NCBI GenBank assembly: GCA_020432595.1
Contig: JAGQGA010000044.1
Coordinates: forward strand, 1-16,559
Origin: Anaerolineales bacterium
GTDB taxonomy: Bacteria; Chloroflexota; Anaerolineae; Promineifilales; Promineifilaceae
Length of the DNA: 16,559 bases
Reading direction: 5' to 3'
Positions 1-7,838 of the stretch are shown here, piece by piece. Under the pieces are notes generated by a model. It worked only from the letters and a program-made list of their open reading frames with translations. It was not told the DNA's origin and did not search any database. The position numbers and the translations under genes are program-made. Within the stretch, counting starts at the first letter, position 1; each line of letters begins with the position of its first letter.

Positions 1-1
1 C

Positions 2-3000
2 ACCCGGCAGCAGCAAGCCGGACTTGTCGCTGATATTCATCCCTTCTGGATTGTTAACGCCATCGCCGCCACCGTAGACTCCGCCGCCCTGCCCGCCATT
101 GCCGCCCTGCCCAGCGTCAGCCACATTCTCCCAGATGTTGCCTTTGATGGTTTTGCCCCTCCTGCTAATGCTCCCGAACCGGCTGTCCCAGTGACAGAAA
201 CGGCCGTTTTGCCCACCTGGGGCGTGGAGCGGATTGGCGCACCGCTGGTGTGGGATGGGCTGGGCGTGCGCGGCGAAGGGGTGGTGGTTGCCATCATGGA
301 CAGCGGCGTGGATTGGAACCATCCCCAGCTTCGTCCTACCTATCGTGGCTTGAACACCAACGGCACCGTTGACCATCGTGCCAGTTGGTACTCTCCCGGC
401 AACCCGCTTTTGCGCCAGCCCACCGACGTGGTGGGGCATGGGACGCATGTGGCGGGAACGGCCGTTGGGCAAAGCGGCATCGGCGTTGCCCCCGCCGCCC
501 GCTGGATTGCCGTCAACATCGCCAACCCCGACGGCCTTATTCTCACCAGCGCCGTCCACGCCGGGTTTGAGTGGCTGTTGGCACCCGGTAGCGACCCCAG
601 CCTCGCTCCTGATATTGTCAACGGCTCTTGGTCTGGGGCAGGGAATCTTGATTTGTTTCTGCCCGATTTGGCGGTGCTGCGAGCGGGCGGCATTTTGCCC
701 GTTTTTGCCAGCGGCAACAACGGCCCCTTCCCTGAAACCATTGGTGCTCCCGCCAGCTACCCCACCACGCTGGCCGTGGGTGCCAGTGACGACATTGACG
801 CGCTGGCTTGGTTTTCCAGCCGTGGCCCTTCATTTTTTACCATTGATCCCAAACCGCAGTTGGTGGCACCGGGAACGGCCGTTTTTTCCACCTTCCCCGA
901 CAACCAATACCGCACCTTTCTCGGCACTTCGATGGCCGCGCCCCACGTCAGCGGCGCAGCGGCGCTGCTGCTCTCGGCCAACCCCACCCTGTCGCCGGAT
1001 GATCTCACCCGTGTGCTGCTGCAAACGGCCGTTGCCATCACCACCACCCATCCCAACTTTGACAGCGGCTGGGGGCGGCTGGATGTCTATGCCGCCGCTG
1101 CCAGCCAGCTTGCCACCGGGCGGCTGCGCGGTACCGTGCGCGGCAATGGCCTGCCGCTGCCCAACGTGCCGCTAACGCTGACCACTCCCGGTGGCGCAAT
1201 CTTGCCCTTTGCCAGCAACGACAACGGCCAATTTGAATTGTCGTTAGTGGCTGGTCGCTACACCGTCGCTGCTGCCCAATTTGGCTATGCCCACACCCAA
1301 GTGAGCGCCATCGTGCAGGTGGGGCAAACGGCGGTGGCCGACTTGGACTTGGCTTCATTGCCCGGCGGCACGGTCAGCGGCCAAATTCGCAGTGGTGGGC
1401 AGCCGCTGACGGCGACGGTGCAGGTGGTGGGGTTGCCGGTGGCGGTGAGGACGGATGAAAACGGCCGTTATGCCCTCACCCTTCCCAGCGGCAGCTACCA
1501 GCTTGCAGTACACGCCCATGGCCATGAACTGGGCAAAGCGTCGCTCACGCTGGCCGTCGGCCAAGTGCTGACCCGCAATTTTGATTTAGCGGCTGCCCCC
1601 ACCGTGCTGCTGATTGACAGCGGCCAATGGTATTACCAAAGCTATGCCCGTTATTACGACGAGGCGCTGCTGGCGGCCGGTTTTGACCACGACACTGCCA
1701 CCATCCGCAACCCGTTTGCCGATGTGCCGACGCTGGAACAAGTGGAACCGTATGATGTGGTTATCTGGTCGGCACCCCACGACGCGCCGGGCCGGGTGGC
1801 GGCCAACGATGTCATCACCGATTATTTGAAAACGGGGGGGAATTTGCTGATTAGTGGTGAGAATGTGGCCTATTACGATGGGCAAGGGTTTGGCACGCAG
1901 CCGTGGTTTTTCCGCAATTTGGGGGCGTTGTTTGATGGGGAGCAGGAGGGAGAAACGGCCGTTTCCAGCCTGCTAAACACTCCTTTTGCCGGGATGACAG
2001 TGGAACTGAACGGCGGCAACAGCGCCAACAACCAGGCGACCCCCGACAACAGCCGTCTGCGCGAAAACGTACTGACGCGCCCCGTTTTGCGCTATGACGA
2101 CGGCCACAACGCCGGGCTGTTGGCAGGTCATTGTGCCCCTTACCAAATCATTTATTTCGGTTTTGGGTTGGAAGGGGTGCGCCAAGCTGATGACCGCGCC
2201 GAACTGCTGCGGCGCAGCTTCGCCCACTTTGCCGACCCGCTGGTGCAGCAGGGTTTGCAGCTTACGCCCGGCCGCGTGGACGATTTTGCCATTGCCGGTG
2301 ACGAACTAGTCTACGCCATCACCGTGCGGAACCTGAGCGAGACGGTGACGGAGACGGTTGACATCTTGCCCAGCGGCGGCAGTTGGCCGACGACGCTGCT
2401 GACCCCGACGCTGACGCTGGGGCCGTGCCAAATGGGGGAGACGGTGCTGCGGCTGGCGGTGCCGCCGGATGTGGGGCAGGATGTGGTGCATGAGATGGTC
2501 TTAACGGCCGTTTCCCGCCAAAACCCTAGCAACAGCATCGAACTTCCCATTCGCCACAAAACCCCCGGCCGCTTCCTACTGGTGGACGATGACCGTTGGT
2601 ATGACCAGCAGCCCACTTTTCTGGCGGCACTGGCGGCCAACGGCATTGTCCCCGACGTGTGGGAGACCGGCGGCAGCCCGGCGGTGCGCGGCAGCCCCAC
2701 GCTTCATTTGCTGGCGCAATATGACTATGTTTTTTGGTTTACTGGCTACGACTGGTTTGCCCCGGTGACGCGGGCAGAAAATGAACTGCTGACTGAGTAT
2801 TTGGCGCAAAACGGCCGTTTGTTCCTCAACAGCCAGGACTATCTTTACTACAACCTGCACACGCCGCTGACGCTGAACTATTTTGGCATTATCAGCCAGA
2901 GTGAGAGCATTACGCCAACGGCCGTTTATCCTGACGTGTCGCTGGGGCTGTCGCCCATGCTGGCTGGCCCGCTGCCGCTGGATTACGAGGCGGTGGGCTA

Positions 3001-3940
3001 CCAAAACTTTAGCGACGGGCTGATTTTGGCTCCCGGCACGATGCCCTTTTTATGGCATGACCAGGGAACACCGGCCGGTGTGGCGCGATATGGCAACGGT
3101 TGGCGAGCCGTTTTTTGGGATGTGCCATTGGAAGTGCTGCCGCCAGCCAAGCAGCCAGCGATGTTGGGCAGCGTTGTCGGCTGGCTTTCCAATTGGGGAG
3201 ATGCCACTTTTGCCGTAGACAGCCAAACGGGTGCGCCGGGTGAACCGCGCACCTATACCCTAACGCTGCCTAGCGTGGTACCCACGCGCACGCTGCGGTT
3301 GACCAACACGCTGCCAACGGGGTTGGTATTGCTGCCCGCCACGCTTGATGGCGGGGCGGTGTATGATGCCGCCACAAATCAATTGACCTGGCAGGGAGTC
3401 GTAAGCGGCAGCCACCAAATTCGCTATCAGGCGGTTCCCCAGGCGACGGCTGCGCCGTTGGTCAACACTGTGCAGTTGGCCGATGATGTGGATGGGATTG
3501 TGTTGACGCGCACGGCGGCGGTGTGGCTGGATGCGCCGGATTTGCGGGAGGTGGCTTTAACGGCCGTTTCTGCCACCGCTACCCCCAGCCCCACACTTAC
3601 CTATACATTGGTCGTGAGCAACAGCGGTCTGGCTGCCGCCAATGCTCAAATTGAACTGCGTTTGCCCGATGCCGCCAGACCCATTACCGATACCCTGCAC
3701 AGCAGCAGCGGTACGGCAGCCCTAAAGCAGCATCGGGTGAATTGGCAAGTGGCGGTGGCTCCTGGCGATACCGTGACGATCACGATTGTGCTGACTTATA
3801 CCCCCCGTGTGGATGTGTGGCTGGCAGGAACGGCCGTTGTGGATGATGGTGTTACGCAGCCGGTTATCAAACATTTGCAGCTTTACTTGCCACCGTATCA
3901 ATACTATTTCCCTTTTTCAGTGCGCCATAAACCTTTATAA
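2..3940 (+). CDS. Secreted subtilisin-family (S8) serine protease, 5' partial
   Basis: The reading frame is open from base 2, so the gene begins upstream of the window. The first ~60 codons (IVNAIAATV, then a P-S-V-S-H-I-L-P stretch) look like an inhibitor I9 propeptide, so the GTG at 191 is not the start. Counting from codon 191, the triad is D37 (AIMDSGVD), H83 (GHGTHVAG) and S247 (GTSMAAPHVSG), with oxyanion N176 (SGNNGP); all are intact, so an active endopeptidase is expected. Downstream lie two carboxypeptidase-regulatory-like beta domains (nt ~1117-1590), two Rossmann/glutamine-amidotransferase-like segments starting VLLIDSG (~1596) and FLLVDDD (~2570), and DUF11-like beta repeats (~2260-2560 and ~3220-3880). 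The C-terminus YLPPYQYYFPFSVR resembles the YLP-type tails of exported Chloroflexota proteins. The signal peptide is outside the window. Eleven AACGGCCGTT copies lie inside. Family call secure; substrate unknown. Confidence 0.95.
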   Translation, partial: TRQQQAGLVADIHPFWIVNAIAATVDSAALPAIAALPSVSHILPDVAFDGFAPPANAPEPAVPVTETAVLPTWGVERIGAPLVWDGLGVRGEGVVVAIMDSGVDWNHPQLRPTYRGLNTNGTVDHRASWYSPGNPLLRQPTDVVGHGTHVAGTAVGQSGIGVAPAARWIAVNIANPDGLILTSAVHAGFEWLLAPGSDPSLAPDIVNGSWSGAGNLDLFLPDLAVLRAGGILPVFASGNNGPFPETIGAPASYPTTLAVGASDDIDALAWFSSRGPSFFTIDPKPQLVAPGTAVFSTFPDNQYRTFLGTSMAAPHVSGAAALLLSANPTLSPDDLTRVLLQTAVAITTTHPNFDSGWGRLDVYAAAASQLATGRLRGTVRGNGLPLPNVPLTLTTPGGAILPFASNDNGQFELSLVAGRYTVAAAQFGYAHTQVSAIVQVGQTAVADLDLASLPGGTVSGQIRSGGQPLTATVQVVGLPVAVRTDENGRYALTLPSGSYQLAVHAHGHELGKASLTLAVGQVLTRNFDLAAAPTVLLIDSGQWYYQSYARYYDEALLAAGFDHDTATIRNPFADVPTLEQVEPYDVVIWSAPHDAPGRVAANDVITDYLKTGGNLLISGENVAYYDGQGFGTQPWFFRNLGALFDGEQEGETAVSSLLNTPFAGMTVELNGGNSANNQATPDNSRLRENVLTRPVLRYDDGHNAGLLAGHCAPYQIIYFGFGLEGVRQADDRAELLRRSFAHFADPLVQQGLQLTPGRVDDFAIAGDELVYAITVRNLSETVTETVDILPSGGSWPTTLLTPTLTLGPCQMGETVLRLAVPPDVGQDVVHEMVLTAVSRQNPSNSIELPIRHKTPGRFLLVDDDRWYDQQPTFLAALAANGIVPDVWETGGSPAVRGSPTLHLLAQYDYVFWFTGYDWFAPVTRAENELLTEYLAQNGRLFLNSQDYLYYNLHTPLTLNYFGIISQSESITPTAVYPDVSLGLSPMLAGPLPLDYEAVGYQNFSDGLILAPGTMPFLWHDQGTPAGVARYGNGWRAVFWDVPLEVLPPAKQPAMLGSVVGWLSNWGDATFAVDSQTGAPGEPRTYTLTLPSVVPTRTLRLTNTLPTGLVLLPATLDGGAVYDAATNQLTWQGVVSGSHQIRYQAVPQATAAPLVNTVQLADDVDGIVLTRTAAVWLDAPDLREVALTAVSATATPSPTLTYTLVVSNSGLAAANAQIELRLPDAARPITDTLHSSSGTAALKQHRVNWQVAVAPGDTVTITIVLTYTPRVDVWLAGTAVVDDGVTQPVIKHLQLYLPPYQYYFPFSVRHKPL

Positions 3941-3979
3941 TTACCTCCGCTATACTTGCGGCAGGATGAATCCTCATTT

Positions 3980-3998
3980 AAGCTGTCTATACCAGCTT
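3980..3998. repeat. Short inverted repeat in the gap after the protease
   Basis: AAGCTG (3980-3985) and CAGCTT (3993-3998) are perfect 6-bp arms around a 7-nt loop. No run of T follows directly, so it is a poor rho-independent terminator. It could be a weak transcript end or a protein site; function undecided. Confidence 0.35.
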
Positions 3999-4013
3999 GG
4001 CTTTGGTGAGATT

Positions 4014-4043
4014 TTGTCTAGGATTGTCGCCAAAAGATAGATT
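4014..4043 (+). promoter_or_regulatory. Weak candidate promoter for the 4097 receiver gene
   Basis: TTGTCT (4014-4019) and TAGATT (4038-4043) are spaced 18 nt apart and resemble -35/-10 boxes (each 4 of 6 to consensus). Transcription would begin near 4050, inside the dyad at 4047-4062. Based on consensus matching only. Confidence 0.25.
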
Positions 4044-4046
4044 GTA

Positions 4047-4062
4047 TGGTACTCTGGTACTA
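4047..4062. promoter_or_regulatory. Operator-like dyad, copy 1 (TGGTAC-N4-GTACTA)
   Basis: The sequence TGGTACTCTGGTACTA has arms TGGTAC and GTACTA (5 of 6 complementary) around TCTG; it can also be read as TGGTACT repeated with an 8-nt period. A near-identical element at 16065-16080 lies upstream of the EamA gene. Its position overlapping a plausible start site suggests a regulator binding site; no regulator is identified. Confidence 0.45.
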
Positions 4063-4096
4063 ATTTTACTGATACGGAGTAAGTAAAGAACGTCAT

Positions 4097-4486
4097 ATGC
4101 AGCGAGAGAAGTTACGCGATATTACGATTGCCTATGTTGAAGATGAACCAAGTATTGCCCAGCTTCTGGTTTCGGGGCTGGGGTTGTTTGGTATTAAGGT
4201 GCGTCCCATTTATATGAGCGGGGAAGCACTGTTGGATAGTGTTCGCCAACCTGAGTTTGCTGAGGCGGATATTTTGTTTTTTGATGTGCGTTTGCCGCAA
4301 ATGACGGGGGTTGAATTGGCGGCTGAACTGCGGTCACGGGGGGAACAACGGCCGTTTGTTTTGGTCAGTGCCTGGCCTTCACCCCCCCGCGACGTATTAG
4401 AAGAGGTTAACGCCGTTTTTCTGGCTAAGCCCTTTGATTTTCCTAAACTGGTTCGCACCATTCAGTTTTTAGCTGAGAGACCGTAG
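4097..4486 (+). CDS. Stand-alone response-regulator receiver protein
   Basis: This 129-residue protein is a single REC domain. The acidic pocket is E15-D16-E17 (YVEDEPS), the phosphoacceptor is D63 (ILFFDVRLPQMTG), the switch residue is S91 (VLVSAW) and the conserved lysine is K111 (FLAKPFDF). No output domain follows, so it probably acts as a CheY/DivK-like phosphate carrier or by protein contact. The start ATG at 4097 lies 17 nt after a GGAG at 4076-4079, rather far for a ribosome site. The gene stops 2 nt from the stop of the convergent ybaK-like gene. An operator-like dyad (4047-4062) lies just upstream. The partner kinase may be one of the two kinases downstream, but it is separated from that operon by a gene on the other strand. 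Confidence 0.9.
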   Translation: MQREKLRDITIAYVEDEPSIAQLLVSGLGLFGIKVRPIYMSGEALLDSVRQPEFAEADILFFDVRLPQMTGVELAAELRSRGEQRPFVLVSAWPSPPRDVLEEVNAVFLAKPFDFPKLVRTIQFLAERP

Positions 4487-4488
4487 CT

Positions 4489-4980
4489 TTACGCCTCATC
4501 TTCAGCCGCAACATCTACCAAGCGGGCACTTGTCAGCTTGAGTAAATCGTTGACACCAATTTTGACGTTAATGCCGCGTTCAGCTGCGCTGATAAAAACG
4601 GCATCAAAGCCGCTGGCCTCTTGAGCCAGCAGCATTTTGAAGCCCCGGTTGAGCAGCGCCAGGGCTGAAATCCCCCCCACCTGTAACCCAGTGAATGTTT
4701 CCGCTTCTTTGTGGGTTGCCATTTTCATCTTTTTGACCCCCACAACTTTTGCCAGTTTTTTCAAATCAAGCTGCTTGTTGGCCGGAATCATGACCAGGAA
4801 CTTTTTTTCGGGTTGTTCATAGGCAACCAGGGTTTTAAACACCTGATCAGGTGGTACTCCTAGCCTATGGGCAACTTCTGTGGCATCCGTTATACCTGTG
4901 GGATATTCACAGATTTGATGCACTATTTTTTTCCCTTCTAATAATCTTATAACCACTGTTTTCTTCATCGCCATAACCAC
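4489..4980 (-). CDS. ybaK: YbaK/EbsC-type aminoacyl-tRNA deacylase
   Basis: The 163-residue product matches the YbaK/ProX editing-domain fold in length and motifs: the family lysine in VFKTLV (K49 from the GTG start), a VMIPANKQLDLKKLAK core, and TGLQVGGISALALL, equivalent to the glycine-rich GGxSP loop of the family. Family members hydrolyse mischarged tRNA, typically Cys-tRNA(Pro), in the cytoplasm. The proline usually found after GGxS is replaced here by alanine (GGISAL), so specificity may differ. Three starts are possible in frame: GTG 4980, ATG 4974 and ATG 4968, none with a clear Shine-Dalgarno; a 24-bp tandem duplication covers them (4949-4989). ATG 4968 (MKKTVVIRLL) is the best biological guess. 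It reads toward the 4097 gene and diverges from the 5192 operon. Confidence 0.88.
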   Translation of the reverse strand: MVMAMKKTVVIRLLEGKKIVHQICEYPTGITDATEVAHRLGVPPDQVFKTLVAYEQPEKKFLVMIPANKQLDLKKLAKVVGVKKMKMATHKEAETFTGLQVGGISALALLNRGFKMLLAQEASGFDAVFISAAERGINVKIGVNDLLKLTSARLVDVAAEDEA

Positions 4981-4989
4981 TGTTATCTT
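4949..4989. repeat. 24-bp tandem duplication over the ybaK-like start
   Basis: ATAACCACTGTT begins at 4949 and again at 4973, and the match continues over 16 of 17 bases (4949-4965 against 4973-4989). The 24-bp period is eight codons, so the duplication is in frame and repeats a T-V-V segment at the N-terminus. It explains the cluster of three alternative starts. Confidence 0.7.
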
Positions 4990-5093
4990 ATTGAAAATTT
5001 TGGCAATCAGCCTTGGAACCGTTACAATGCCTTCTAAATTGGTGAATTTGGAGTGTAAAACGGCCGTTTTCGATCATACCGTCTATTTTAGCG

Positions 5094-5099
5094 TATAAT
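5094..5099 (+). promoter_or_regulatory. Perfect TATAAT -10 box upstream of the 5192 operon
   Basis: A perfect TATAAT lies 92 nt before the first gene of the operon. No good -35 is present at 16-19 nt spacing. The same 211-nt gap (4981-5191) must hold the divergent ybaK-like promoter and also contains an AACGGCCGTT copy (5059-5068). The transcript would carry a leader of about 85 nt without an obvious riboswitch. Confidence 0.4.
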
Positions 5100-5191
5100 T
5101 AACGGAAATCTTAAGGTTCGTGAATTATCATATGACGATGGCTCATTGTAGTTAACGTCCAACGTAAGTTTTTTTAAGTCTGAGAGAGCAA

Positions 5192-5563
5192 ATGATAGGA
5201 GATCTCAAAGTTCTCTATATCGAGGACAACGAAGATAATCGGAAACTGGTGAACCGTATTTTGAGAGCGGCTGGTATTACAGTTGATTTAGCTCCCGATG
5301 GCAGAACCGGTTTGAGCTATGTAGAGAGTGAGCTTCCCGATTTAATCCTGGTTGATATTAATCTTCCTGAAATTGATGGTTATACAGTTGTTCGTGAGCT
5401 GCGAAAAACGTATGATCAGAAACAGCTTCCTATTTTGGCATTAACAGCTCATGCCTTGAAGGATGACCAAGAAAAATGCATAGCTGCCGGATGCAATGGC
5501 TACATTGCTAAACCGATTGATGTAGATACGTTGCCGGAGCAAATCTTGAGTTATCTTGAGTAA
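5192..5563 (+). CDS. Stand-alone DivK-like receiver protein
   Basis: A 123-residue single REC domain. E11-D12 (YIEDNEDN) form the acidic pocket, D55 (LILVDINLPEIDG) is the phosphoacceptor, T85 (ALTAHAL) the switch residue and K107 (YIAKPID) the conserved lysine. It closely resembles the receiver at the N-terminus of the 14678 hybrid kinase, sharing the LYIEDN, DINLP, AAGC-G and TKPI/AKPI blocks, so the two are probably duplicates. There is no output domain. The ATG at 5192 follows GAGAGAG (5182-5187) at a usable distance. It is the first gene of the same-strand run to 15943, with 13 nt to the next gene. Expected role: phosphate carrier or protein-protein switch in the cytoplasm. Confidence 0.92.
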   Translation: MIGDLKVLYIEDNEDNRKLVNRILRAAGITVDLAPDGRTGLSYVESELPDLILVDINLPEIDGYTVVRELRKTYDQKQLPILALTAHALKDDQEKCIAAGCNGYIAKPIDVDTLPEQILSYLE

Positions 5564-5576
5564 GTAAGGTGGTTTT

Positions 5577-6059
5577 ATGAAAACTTCTCCCTCCTCCGTG
5601 ACAAATAAACCGCACGTGAAAAATAAACCGCACGTGAAAAATAAACCGCAGATTGATCCGAAGGATGCTTATATTTTGGTTGTAGAGGACAACGTTTCTA
5701 ACTTTGTTCTCATTGCCCGTTTGCTGGCTTTTATGGGTGTGCAAAAGTGTGAGTGGAAAACAACGGGCTGGGGCGTTGTGGAGTTTGCCAATACCATGCC
5801 CCGCGTTGACCTGATCTTGATGGATTTAGGGCTGCCGCATGAAGATGGTTATGAAGCGTTGCAACAAGTGCGAGCCAACCCCCATTTGCAAGATACGCTG
5901 GTGGTGGTGGTGACGGCACAAGGGAGCGCGGCAGAAATGCAAAAGGCTAAACGGGCTGGTTTTGATGGTTTTATTGCCAAGCCGCTTGATGCTGACAAGT
6001 TCCCTGAACAAATCGATAAAATTTTGAATGGCAAGCAAATTTGGGATTTGGGTGTGTAG
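5577..6059 (+). CDS. Receiver protein with a hexapeptide-repeat N-terminal tail
   Basis: A 160-residue protein. Residues 1-29 are a basic, probably disordered tail holding NKPHVK-NKPHVK-NKPQ, encoded by an 18-bp tandem repeat. Residues 31-150 form a complete REC domain: E37-D38 (VVEDNVSN), D83 (LILMDLGLPHEDG), T113 (VVTAQGS) and K135 (FIAKPLD). No output domain follows. The ATG at 5577 has an AAGGTGG ribosome site (5566-5572). It is 13 nt downstream of the first receiver and 47 nt upstream of the GAF gene, so cotranscription is likely. The tail is not needed for a REC fold and may be a contact or tethering segment; this is inference. A start inside the tail cannot be excluded, but no in-frame ATG with a better site is seen. 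Confidence 0.9.
   Translation: MKTSPSSVTNKPHVKNKPHVKNKPQIDPKDAYILVVEDNVSNFVLIARLLAFMGVQKCEWKTTGWGVVEFANTMPRVDLILMDLGLPHEDGYEALQQVRANPHLQDTLVVVVTAQGSAAEMQKAKRAGFDGFIAKPLDADKFPEQIDKILNGKQIWDLGV
5603..5650. repeat. 18-bp tandem repeat, 2.7 copies, inside a receiver gene
   Basis: The unit AAATAAACCGCACGTGAA occurs exactly at 5603-5620 and 5621-5638, then its first 12 bases at 5639-5650. It encodes the hexapeptide N-K-P-H-V-K in frame. Each full unit contains the palindrome CACGTG. Identical copies suggest recent slippage or duplication. Confidence 0.95.
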
Positions 6060-6106
6060 TAAACTAACGGCCGTTAATTCCACCCCCACCGCCCCAAACA
6101 AAGCAG

Positions 6107-7816
6107 ATGCAAAGATACCCTACCTCTGTCGAAAGATTACAGGCTCGGCTGCAATGGGCTGAATCGCTCCTACAGCTAAAAGAACTGCTGACTTCCACCC
6201 TTGATGTCGCAGAAGTATACCGTCGTGCCGCTCGCGCCTTTGTGGAAAATTTTGAGATTCGATACTGTGCCATTTCCAGTTGGGATCAAGCGGCCAACAC
6301 CTTAACCACACAGGCAGAGTTTACCGATAAAGCTTTGCGTGAGGGTGCCTTTGAATTTACACAAGCCGTCGAGATTTATGACCTGGCGGATTTTCCAGAC
6401 TCCCAAAAGCTGTTGCAGACCAATGAGCCAGTTATTCGTTTTGTAGACGATCCTGGTCTAGCAGTAACCGAGAAAGAAATTTTGCTTGAGATGCAAATGG
6501 CACATTCGCTAGAAGTGCCATTGGCTTATCAAAATAAAACCATTGGTCTTGTTGAACTATACCGCAGTGACGACCAGCACATTTTCAACAATGAAGAAAT
6601 TGATTTTGCCAGGGCAATGGCGGTACAAGTTGCTGGTGCTCTGCACAATGCCCAAATCACCACTGAAGCCAATCGTCGTGCCGCCGAATTGAGTATGTTG
6701 AATCGCCTTGGCACGGCTTTCTCTTCAGCACCGTCGCTTGCTGATGTTTTTCTTAGCGCCAACCGTGAAATCACTTCCCTCTTTGAAATCACCAAACTTG
6801 CCTTGTTCTTGCGGGGGGAAGAACAGGAAAAGCTGCAACTCCACTACTGTTTGGATAACGAGATGGAAGTGGATCCCGAACAGTTTTCGATGGAAGCTGC
6901 CAAGATGGCTTTGCTAAAGCAGGTAGTCGAGCAGCGCGATTTGCTGTTGGTAAAGGATGACGGAGCGTGGTTGGGCTTGCCCTTGATTGTAGCCAATCGT
7001 GTTATGGGCGTGTTGATACTTGAAAACGAGTATGACGAAAATGCCTTTAACCCGCAAGACCTTGATTTGCTCCACACAATTGTTGGCCCACTTGCCACAA
7101 CCATTAGCCGGTTAATTCAGTTTGAGGCGTTGCAAGCGGCGTTGGTACGGCAATCGGAGCAGCGCCTGCAACTGCAAACGGCCGCTGCGGTAGCGGCTGC
7201 CACCACCGACATCCTGAAGCTAGAAGAACTGATTCAGCGGGCTGTAGACCTCATTAAAGAACGGTTTCAACTCTACTATGTGGGTCTGTTTTTGATTGAT
7301 GGGGAAACCAATTTTGCGGTTTTGCGCGCTGGTACGGGTGAGCCGGGGCGTATGCAGGTGGCAAATCATCATCAACTGCATGTTGGCGGCCGTTCACTTA
7401 TTGGTGGGGCAACATTTGATGGGCAATCGCGTATTACGCAGGATGTGTTGCAAGATAGCGAATGGCGACCCAACCCTCATCTTCCAGAAACACGCTCAGA
7501 ACTGGCACTGCCGTTGCGCGTTCGCGGACGTATTATTGGTGCTTTAACTGTGCAGAGCGTGCGGCCAAACCACTTCTCCGAAGAGCTAATTGAAACACTG
7601 CTCACGATGTCTGATCAGATGTCTGTTGCCATTGAAAACGCTCAATTGCTTGCCCAGGTTCAAGAGCGTGCCGAACGGCAGCGCAAACTCAACCAAATTA
7701 GCACGCAACTGCATGGCACAAGTGATGTGAATAGTATCATTGAAATTGGGCTTAAAGCATTATCCGAATACATCGGTCATGCGGATGTTGAACTGACTTT
7801 GGGTAGCCGTCAGTAA
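6107..7816 (+). CDS. Triple-GAF sensor protein without output domain
   Basis: A 569-residue soluble protein with three GAF-like domains at about residues 25-182, 190-345 and 375-515, each followed by a helical connector (LHNAQIT, ENAQLLAQVQERAERQRKL). A tail (~518-569, RQRKLNQISTQLHGTSD then a L-G-S-R end) resembles a short conserved segment found after GAF arrays in Chloroflexota sensors. No kinase, phosphatase, GGDEF or DNA-binding domain and no membrane helix is seen. The third GAF is very similar to a GAF of the 8725 kinase (LYYVGLFL, AGTGE-GR, NP-LP-TRSELALPLR, IGALTVQ). GAF domains bind small ligands, chromophores or partners; none can be assigned here. The ATG at 6107 has no clear ribosome site, and an AACGGCCGTT lies in the preceding gap (6066). 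Probably a sensory partner or scaffold for the kinases. Confidence 0.9.
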   Translation: MQRYPTSVERLQARLQWAESLLQLKELLTSTLDVAEVYRRAARAFVENFEIRYCAISSWDQAANTLTTQAEFTDKALREGAFEFTQAVEIYDLADFPDSQKLLQTNEPVIRFVDDPGLAVTEKEILLEMQMAHSLEVPLAYQNKTIGLVELYRSDDQHIFNNEEIDFARAMAVQVAGALHNAQITTEANRRAAELSMLNRLGTAFSSAPSLADVFLSANREITSLFEITKLALFLRGEEQEKLQLHYCLDNEMEVDPEQFSMEAAKMALLKQVVEQRDLLLVKDDGAWLGLPLIVANRVMGVLILENEYDENAFNPQDLDLLHTIVGPLATTISRLIQFEALQAALVRQSEQRLQLQTAAAVAAATTDILKLEELIQRAVDLIKERFQLYYVGLFLIDGETNFAVLRAGTGEPGRMQVANHHQLHVGGRSLIGGATFDGQSRITQDVLQDSEWRPNPHLPETRSELALPLRVRGRIIGALTVQSVRPNHFSEELIETLLTMSDQMSVAIENAQLLAQVQERAERQRKLNQISTQLHGTSDVNSIIEIGLKALSEYIGHADVELTLGSRQ

Positions 7817-7838
7817 GACATGCATACCTTCAATACCC

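Noticed and set aside
191..193. GTG at 191 as the start of the protease gene
   Set aside because: The frame is open back to base 2 and the upstream codons look like an I9 propeptide; the gene is 5' truncated by the window edge.
369..1175. Long forward-frame ORF inside the protease (268 codons) and similar minus-strand ORFs
   Set aside because: Shadow frames in GC-rich coding DNA; low-complexity Pro/Ala/Arg-rich products without domains, while the protease frame has intact motifs.
3980..3998. Rho-independent terminator of the protease
   Set aside because: Stem of only 6 bp with low GC and no T-tract directly after it; kept only as an inverted repeat.
5603..5650. CRISPR-like repeat
   Set aside because: Repeats are directly adjacent without spacers and encode an in-frame hexapeptide.
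6060..6106. TAACGGCCGTTA as a hairpin terminator between receiver and GAF gene
   Set aside because: A palindrome without loop cannot form a normal terminator stem, and it is a copy of the dispersed word.
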